Shown here piece after piece: positions 58,479-64,000 of a stretch of 64,000 bases of DNA. Position numbers and translations under genes: made by a program. Numbering within the stretch: the stretch's first letter is position 1; the number at the start of each line of letters is the position of its first letter. The DNA is from Fodinibacter sp963834965. GTDB taxonomy: Bacteria; Actinomycetota; Actinomycetes; Actinomycetales; Dermatophilaceae. The notes under the pieces were generated by a model. That model saw only the letters and a program-made list of their open reading frames with translations, made no database searches and was not told where the DNA came from. The stretch covers positions 1 to 64,000 of the forward strand of contig CAWIEI010000019.1 in NCBI GenBank assembly GCA_963834965.1, given 5' to 3'.

Positions 58479-59661
58479 CGAGCGAAGTGGCCGTCCCTGG
58501 GCGGCGATCGACCCGTCGATCGCGTCGGCGCTGCGACCCATCCTCCCGTCGCTCGTCGAGGACACCCTCGAGCACATCGACGAGGTGCTGCCGAGCATGG
58601 GGCAGGACCTCGCCGGCCCCTACGGGGTCGACCTGCGTCGCGGGATCGTGCGGGCACTGGAGCGCTTCCTCAACCTCCTCGGTCAGGAGGTCGACGCGCT
58701 CGACCCCGCGCTCACCGAGCTCTACGGCTCGTTCGGGGCGCGGGAGGACCACTACGGACGGTCACTCGAGACCCTGCTCACGGCCTACCGGGTCGGCGCC
58801 CGCGGCGCGTGGGTGCACTTCTCCGGGGCCGCCGTCGCGGCGCGGGTCCCCACCGACCAGGTGATCAGGCTGGCGGAGGCGATCTTCGCGTACGTCGACG
58901 AGCTGTCGGCGGCCAGCGCGCTGGGGTTCACCCAGGCGCAGGTGCGGCGCGCGGGACACCGCGACCTGGCTCGCCGGCAGCTCGCGCTGGCGATCCTCGA
59001 GGGCGAGGCTGCGACCTCCGCGCCGCGGGTCAACGACCTCGCGGCTGACGCGGGCTGGCCGCTGCCGGAACGCCTCGCCGTCGCGATCTGGCGACCGCCG
59101 GAGGATGCCGCGTCGCGCGACCTGGCGGTGCCGCATCCCGAGGTGCTGTTCGTCTCCTCCGAGGACGAGGTGCGCGCCCTCGTGCCCGACTTCGTGCTCC
59201 GCGACCGGCGTGGACGGATGCGGCTGGGGCCCACCGGGGTCACCGTGTCGGTCGGCACGCTGCGCCCGCCCAGGGAGGCGCCGATCTCACTGGCCCATGC
59301 CCGCGCCATCACCACCCTCGTCGACGAGGGGGTGCTCCACGGGGGTGGTCCGGTCGCGGCCGGGGAGCACCTCGCCACGCTGGTCGTCCACGCCGACCGG
59401 CGGCTGCTTGCCGACCTGCGCGACCAGGTGCTGGGGCCACTCGAGCAGGTGGCCGCCCCCCGCCGCCCCGTCATGGCCGCCACCTTGAGCTCGTGGCTGG
59501 CCCACCACGGGGACCGCATCGCGACGTCGGCCGACCTGGGGGTGCACCCCCAGACGGTGAGCTACCGGCTGGCCGAGCTCCGGAGGTTGTTCGGCCCCGC
59601 GCTGGAGGACCCGCAGGCGCGTTTCGCGCTCCTCCTGGCGCTGCAGGGCCCGACCGGCTGA
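58468..59661 (+). CDS. PucR-family transcriptional regulator
   Basis: About 397 residues from the GTG at 58468 (or 58471). The N-terminal ~150 residues are helical (SLETLLTAYRVGARGAWVHF); a middle GGDEF-like remnant domain follows; the C-terminal helix-turn-helix LSSWLAHHGDRIATSADLGV, then HPQTVSYRLAELRRLFG, is the PucR signature. It is divergent from the nitronate monooxygenase gene and probably controls it. The start codon sits inside a palindrome with no ribosome-binding site, suggesting a leaderless mRNA. Confidence 0.9.
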   Translation: MVTNERSGRPWAAIDPSIASALRPILPSLVEDTLEHIDEVLPSMGQDLAGPYGVDLRRGIVRALERFLNLLGQEVDALDPALTELYGSFGAREDHYGRSLETLLTAYRVGARGAWVHFSGAAVAARVPTDQVIRLAEAIFAYVDELSAASALGFTQAQVRRAGHRDLARRQLALAILEGEAATSAPRVNDLAADAGWPLPERLAVAIWRPPEDAASRDLAVPHPEVLFVSSEDEVRALVPDFVLRDRRGRMRLGPTGVTVSVGTLRPPREAPISLAHARAITTLVDEGVLHGGGPVAAGEHLATLVVHADRRLLADLRDQVLGPLEQVAAPRRPVMAATLSSWLAHHGDRIATSADLGVHPQTVSYRLAELRRLFGPALEDPQARFALLLALQGPTG

Positions 59662-59782
59662 ACCCGGCCCCTGCCGGGTTCAGCTTCGCCGGTCCCGTTC
59701 TCCACGAACGAGATCGAGTCGCTCACAGCGACCGGCCGCCGTGCACAGACCTCTCGGGTGCGCACCTCTCTACGATGGGGGG

Positions 59783-60619
59783 GTGGACACGAGCGGCACG
59801 GCAGGCACTGAGACCGTGCCGGGCCGCCACCACGAACCGATGCAGAGGCACTGGTGGGCAGGCCATGAGGATGCCCTCCCCGAAGGAATCGAGTGGTTGT
59901 CGGCCCGTGAACGGGCACGGCTCGACGACATGCGCTTCACCAAGCGGCGCAACGAGTACCTGCTGCGCCGATGGGTGGGCAAGCGGACCGTGGCCGCCCG
60001 GGTGGGCCTGGGCACCGACCCAGCCGTGCTCGCTCGCATCGAGGTGCTGAACCGGATGACCGGCGCCCCCTACATCGTGATCGAGGGCGCCACGGCGCCA
60101 TGGGACATCTCGCTGTCGGACCGGGCCGGGTGCGCCGTGGCGGTCATCGGTGACGCCACCGCAGGTGAAGCGTCGGCGTTGGGGATCGACCTCGAGGTCG
60201 TCGAGCCACGCACCGACGGGTTCGTGACCGACTTCCTGACGCCCGCCGAGCAGCACTGGGTGAGGGGTCCGGCCGCGGAAGACCCCCGGCTCGGACACGA
60301 CGCGGCGGCGAACCTGGTGTGGTCGGCCAAGGAGGCAGCGCTCAAGGTGCTGCGTGTGGGGCTGCGGGCGGACACCCGCTCGGTGGAGATCACCGTGGAC
60401 TCCGAGCCGCGCAGCGACGGGTGGGCCCGGTTCGCCGCAGCCCAGCAGATCGGCCCGGTCATGCCCGGATGGTGGCGCCGGGACGGGGTCTACCTCCTCA
60501 CGGTTGCCGCTCAGGGAGAGCTCGACCCCCCGATCGTCCTCCCCGGCGCAGCGGACGTGGCCCTCGCGACGCCGGTGCACAGCTGGGTCGGCAGCCCGCT
60601 CGTCACCCCGCGGGAGTAG
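59783..60619 (+). CDS. 4'-phosphopantetheinyl transferase (Sfp type)
   Basis: 278 residues from the GTG at 59783; a TACGAT -10-like box ends 8 bases upstream, suggesting a leaderless message. Motifs: LGIDLEVVEPR (Mg-binding Asp and Glu) and VWSAKEAALKVLRVGL (second acidic motif), the two signatures of Sfp-type enzymes that load the phosphopantetheine arm onto carrier proteins. The N-terminal part has RRWVGKRTVA. It converges on the carboxylase gene, overlapping it by 17 bases. It supports a nearby fatty-acid or polyketide synthase. Confidence 0.9.
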   Translation: MDTSGTAGTETVPGRHHEPMQRHWWAGHEDALPEGIEWLSARERARLDDMRFTKRRNEYLLRRWVGKRTVAARVGLGTDPAVLARIEVLNRMTGAPYIVIEGATAPWDISLSDRAGCAVAVIGDATAGEASALGIDLEVVEPRTDGFVTDFLTPAEQHWVRGPAAEDPRLGHDAAANLVWSAKEAALKVLRVGLRADTRSVEITVDSEPRSDGWARFAAAQQIGPVMPGWWRRDGVYLLTVAAQGELDPPIVLPGAADVALATPVHSWVGSPLVTPRE

Positions 60620-63600
60620 CCGATCGGGTTCCCTCGGAAGTGCGCGACATCCCCCGTTCGAGCGCGTCGACGACGTACGGCCGCAGCGTCGCGGCCGGGA
60701 TGATCCGGTCGACCGACCCGACCCGCAGAGCGCGCTCTATGGTGTGGATGGCGTCGAACTCGTCCGCGACATCGTGCAGCTTCTGCGAGCGCACCTCCTC
60801 GACGGTCCTGGCCGCCCGGGCCCGGAGCGCGGCTGCCTCGGGACCGCTCGCGGAGGCCGCCTGCGCGCGGGCGCTCTCGACCCCCGGGTCGCTCTCGACG
60901 CGCCGCTTGACCTCGCGGGCGAACACGGTCGCCGCGGCTGGGGCGCCGCCGATCACCGAGGCGAACGACCCCTCCACCGCGGCGATCTCGATGGTCTCGG
61001 TGAGCGCCTTGGAGAACACGACGAAGGCACCGCCGTGATACCTCGAGACGACGACGAAGACGATGGGGCCCTCGAAGTTCGTCACCGCACGGCCGATCTC
61101 CGCGCCGTACTCCAGCTGCCAGTTGCGCATCGACTCCGGCGACCCGTCGAACCCCGACAGGTTGGCGAGGACGACGAGCGGGCGGTTGCCGCTCGCCGCG
61201 TTGACCGCTCGGGCGATCTTGCGCGAGGCCTGGGGGAACAGCGTCCCGGACGTCCAGGCCGGAGGGCCGTAGGACGGGACGAACCCGGTGCGCGGCACCG
61301 TGTGCGACTCGATGCCGATCATGCACACCGGGATGCCGCCGACGGTGCCGTCCCAGACGATCGCGGTGTCGGCGTCCTGCCACTGGCGCCAGCGCTCGAG
61401 GGGTTCGACGTCCCGGTCGGCCACGGCCCGCATCACCGACCGCATGTCGAACGGCAGCTTGCGCTCGGGGTTGGTGGCGTGGTCGAAGACGTCGCCCACC
61501 GTCGTGAACGACGACTCGGGCAGGCGGGTGTGCGGGGAAGGACGGACGTCACGGTCCACCGGGTCGTCCGTGGGTCTGCGCCGTGGGAAGCGCTCACCAG
61601 GAACGACGTAGGTGAAGTCGTAGTGGCGAAGCAGCAGCGTGCACGCCTCCGGGAAGCTGGGCGCCCAGTACTGGGCCTGTCCGTTCGGCCCCATGATCCG
61701 GTCGAAGCCGCCGATGCCCTGGTTGTCGTCCGCGGACACGGCCCCGGAGTAGTCGAGCGCCTGCTTGCCGGTGAGGACCATCGTGCTGGCCGGAGTCATG
61801 ACGAGGATGCCCTTGGTGTGCATCAGCATCGTCGCCTCGGCGTTCCAGTACGGCTGCCCACCGACGGTGATCCCGGTGATGATGATGTTCACCTCACCGC
61901 CGGCCTGGGTGTACTCGATGAGCCGGCGAAGGGTCAGCGATATCCAGTCCATGTTCTCGGTGCCGGAGTCCAGGGCGATGAGCGCGCCGGACGACACGGC
62001 ATACCACTCCACCGGGATGCCGCGCTCCAGTGCGAGTGCGAGCGCGGCGTTGACCCGCCGGCACTCGGGCTCGGCGAGGTTACCCAGACCCTGGGTCGGG
62101 TCGGCCAGGACGGCCACCCGCGTCATCCCGTCGGGGTGCACGTCGGTGCGGTTGGTGAGCAACCCGACGACGACGTGCGCCGTGTTGCCTCCCGGCGGCC
62201 GGTCGACCGGAACGAGGTCGTCGCCGGCACCGAGGTCGAGCTCCTCGAAGCTTCCTTGCGGGAAGGGCGAGGCGTCGCCCACGGACGGGGTGAGCATCCG
62301 AACGATCTCGTAGGGGTAGGGACTGCCGAAGCGCGCCGCGGTGAGGACCTTCTGCGCGTACGGCGTGAGGGGCCGGACGGGGTTCGGCCCGGGCTCCTGC
62401 ATCCGGATCGTCGGCCCGCCGGCACCGAGCCCTTCGAGGACGACGATCCGGTCACGGAACACCTGACGGCCGTCGCGGTCGGTGGAGGTCTCCGCAACGG
62501 TGACGTGCAGGACGACCTTCTCGAGGCTGGCGCCGCGCGCCAGGTCCTCGTAGGTCATCGCGAGGTCGTGCCACTCCTCAGTGGGCACCTTCCACGTCGG
62601 TCGCACCCAGACGACGAGCCGGTTGGCGGCTGGTCGCTCTCGAGCGGGGTAGCGGGCCATGGCGCTGCGCATCGACGCGAGGGCCGCGAGGCCGCTGCGC
62701 CCGAGCCGCGGGTAGGTGACGCGGCCGGTGTCCGGGTCCTGGACGGGGGTGAGGTCGCGCACCTCGGCCATGGCGAAGAGCCGGTGGTCGCGGGGGTTGC
62801 CCTTGGCGACGCCGTCGAAGACGTAGACGTCCTCGGGAGAGGGCAGCCGGGTGAGCTCGAAGTTCGACAGCCGCCACAGGTCGAGCCGCTTGCCGAGCAT
62901 CGGGTGGAGATTGCGATAGATCGTGTCCTCGACGAAGCCGCGCCCGGCGGGGTCAGCGCGGAAGGTGACGTGCTGGGTGCGGCCCCGATCCGGGCCGCCA
63001 CCCTCCAGCCAGGTGATGGTGAGGTCGATGCGGTGCAGGGCGCGGCCGAAGTCGCACTCCGCGAGCAGCTCGGCCGCCTGCTCTGCCGTGACCGCCACGT
63101 CGGGTCGAGGGCCGTCCTGCCAGGTGACGAGGTCGACGACGACCTCACGGTCGCCGGCGTGCTCGGCGAGGTGCTCGGCGATCACCCGGGACGCCCTCGG
63201 AAGGTCGGACAGCGGGAGGTAGCCGACGACGACGTGGATCCGGAGGTCGTCGTGCTGGTAGCGGGCGTAGCCGAGGTCGACCCCGTCTCGGGTGTCGAAG
63301 TCCAACCCATGCAGGTCCCGCATCCGGTAGAACCGCCGCAGGTAGGTCTCGAGCACCGCACGTCGGAACGCCGTCAGGTCGGTGGGCGCATCGGTCGGTG
63401 CGTCGAGCCACGCGCCCAGCAACAGCGAGCGCAGGGGCTGCGGGCACCACACGAGCCGGCCGATCCGGTCCGCCCGTTCGGGTGAGGTCGGCTCGGCCAC
63501 CAGCCCGGCGAGGTGGCCGCGCATCTCCGCCTCGGTCTCGGCGACGACGCGGCTGAGGACCGGCTCGTCGAACCAGTGGTAGAGCACGTCTCGGGCCGCG

Positions 63601-64000
63601 TCGGTCACCGCGGGCTGCCGCCCCTGGGTCGCCCTGACCAGCCGCTCCAGCCGGGCCCGGTCTGCCGGCGTCGCGCCCGTTCGCAGCTGACCGGCGAAGT
63701 CGAGCCTGCGCCCCAGCACCTCGGTGACGAGGTCGGCCAGCTCGGGGACCCGGGAGAACGAACGGAACAGCCAGAACGTCGCCCGTGCCAGCAGCGCGAT
63801 GTCCTCCGGGCCCTCGACGCCGTACCTCGCGAGCACTCGTTCGAGCCGCCGCCGGAACCTCTCCGGCAGGCCGCCCCGGTCGGGGTCGAGCCACCGGAGG
63901 TACTCGAGCACGAACTCCTGGGTGCTGGTCTGGTCCGCGACGTCCTCGTCACCCACCTCCGCCTCGGTGCGTGGACGATAGAGCGAGCCGATGTCCGCGA
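60603..64000 (-). CDS. giant eukaryotic-type acetyl-CoA carboxylase, C-terminal part (cut by window edge)
   Basis: At least 1,130 residues; the frame stays open through the right edge (ADIGSLYRPRTEAE before the first GTG), so the N-terminus, presumably biotin carboxylase and biotinyl domains, is outside. Residues up to ~550 form an ACC central-type region (VPTEEWHDLAMTYEDLARGA). The carboxyltransferase domain begins near PLTPYAQKVLTAARFGSPYP and has GGQPYWNAEATMLMHTKGIL, GGFDRIMGPNGQAQYW, GPPAWTSGTLFPQASRKIAR, and NRPLVVLANLSGFDGSPESM. Single-chain ACC of this kind is typical of eukaryotes and some actinobacteria. It should make malonyl-CoA or an analogue. Confidence 0.93.
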   Translation of the reverse strand, partial: ADIGSLYRPRTEAEVGDEDVADQTSTQEFVLEYLRWLDPDRGGLPERFRRRLERVLARYGVEGPEDIALLARATFWLFRSFSRVPELADLVTEVLGRRLDFAGQLRTGATPADRARLERLVRATQGRQPAVTDAARDVLYHWFDEPVLSRVVAETEAEMRGHLAGLVAEPTSPERADRIGRLVWCPQPLRSLLLGAWLDAPTDAPTDLTAFRRAVLETYLRRFYRMRDLHGLDFDTRDGVDLGYARYQHDDLRIHVVVGYLPLSDLPRASRVIAEHLAEHAGDREVVVDLVTWQDGPRPDVAVTAEQAAELLAECDFGRALHRIDLTITWLEGGGPDRGRTQHVTFRADPAGRGFVEDTIYRNLHPMLGKRLDLWRLSNFELTRLPSPEDVYVFDGVAKGNPRDHRLFAMAEVRDLTPVQDPDTGRVTYPRLGRSGLAALASMRSAMARYPARERPAANRLVVWVRPTWKVPTEEWHDLAMTYEDLARGASLEKVVLHVTVAETSTDRDGRQVFRDRIVVLEGLGAGGPTIRMQEPGPNPVRPLTPYAQKVLTAARFGSPYPYEIVRMLTPSVGDASPFPQGSFEELDLGAGDDLVPVDRPPGGNTAHVVVGLLTNRTDVHPDGMTRVAVLADPTQGLGNLAEPECRRVNAALALALERGIPVEWYAVSSGALIALDSGTENMDWISLTLRRLIEYTQAGGEVNIIITGITVGGQPYWNAEATMLMHTKGILVMTPASTMVLTGKQALDYSGAVSADDNQGIGGFDRIMGPNGQAQYWAPSFPEACTLLLRHYDFTYVVPGERFPRRRPTDDPVDRDVRPSPHTRLPESSFTTVGDVFDHATNPERKLPFDMRSVMRAVADRDVEPLERWRQWQDADTAIVWDGTVGGIPVCMIGIESHTVPRTGFVPSYGPPAWTSGTLFPQASRKIARAVNAASGNRPLVVLANLSGFDGSPESMRNWQLEYGAEIGRAVTNFEGPIVFVVVSRYHGGAFVVFSKALTETIEIAAVEGSFASVIGGAPAAATVFAREVKRRVESDPGVESARAQAASASGPEAAALRARAARTVEEVRSQKLHDVADEFDAIHTIERALRVGSVDRIIPAATLRPYVVDALERGMSRTSEGTRSATPAG

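Noticed and set aside
60354..63485. Open frame of 1,043 codons on the plus strand
   Set aside because: It is the antisense of the acetyl-CoA carboxylase gene; high GC keeps the opposite frame open. The peptide has no family features and the minus strand encodes a clear enzyme.

Overview
The window is high-GC DNA with GTG starts, four-base gene overlaps and actinobacterial-type proteins. It comes from a flagellated actinomycete (Actinomycetota); I cannot name the genus from sequence alone. No L- or P-ring genes are present, as expected for a Gram-positive flagellum.

Layout. (1) About 1-30.6 kb, minus strand: an almost complete flagellar locus, read from high to low coordinates: fliA, fliC, fliD, fliS, a small chaperone-like gene, flgK, flgL, flgB, flgC, fliE, fliF, fliG, fliH, fliI, fliJ, a cell-wall hydrolase, fliK, flgD, flgE, then flbD, motA, motB, fliL, fliM, fliN, fliO, fliP, fliQ, fliR, flhB, flhA, an flhF-like gene and a partial membrane protein. 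(2) 30.9-42.2 kb, plus strand, divergent: chemotaxis and late-assembly genes cheA, cheW, [IS scar], mcp, cheY, cheB, cheR, a cheX-like gene, a second cheY, a conserved unknown, flgN, fliW, csrA. (3) 42.5-56 kb: an accessory zone with three intact cyclic-di-GMP enzymes, an EAL-domain fossil, IS630 debris, a truncated membrane sensor, a secreted subtilase with a Trp-rich repeat tail, and long stretches of decayed sequence. (4) 56.8-64 kb: a nitronate monooxygenase/PfaD-like enoyl reductase divergent from a PucR-type regulator, a 4'-phosphopantetheinyl transferase, and the C-terminal part of a giant eukaryotic-type acetyl-CoA carboxylase running off the right edge. These suggest that a fatty-acid or polyketide locus continues there.

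Regulation is the most interesting part. A strict sigma-28 (FliA) promoter, CTCA, exactly 16 bases, then GCCGAT, precedes flhA, fliM, flbD-mot, flgB, flgK, fliC, cheA, mcp, flgN and a second flbD-like leader. Several leaders carry small hairpins with GGA in the loop, the classic CsrA-binding shape, and csrA and its antagonist fliW lie in the same locus. The flbD promoter plus leader is duplicated at 42.46 kb, where it now sits in front of a GGDEF-EAL gene. This would place a c-di-GMP enzyme in the flagellar sigma-28/CsrA regulon.

Oddities: the only flagellin gene is split by a frameshift; the fliC promoter contains the fliA stop codon; the FlhF-like protein has lost its P-loop; FliM lacks the usual N-terminal CheY-binding motif, while FliN has a long extra N-terminal domain.
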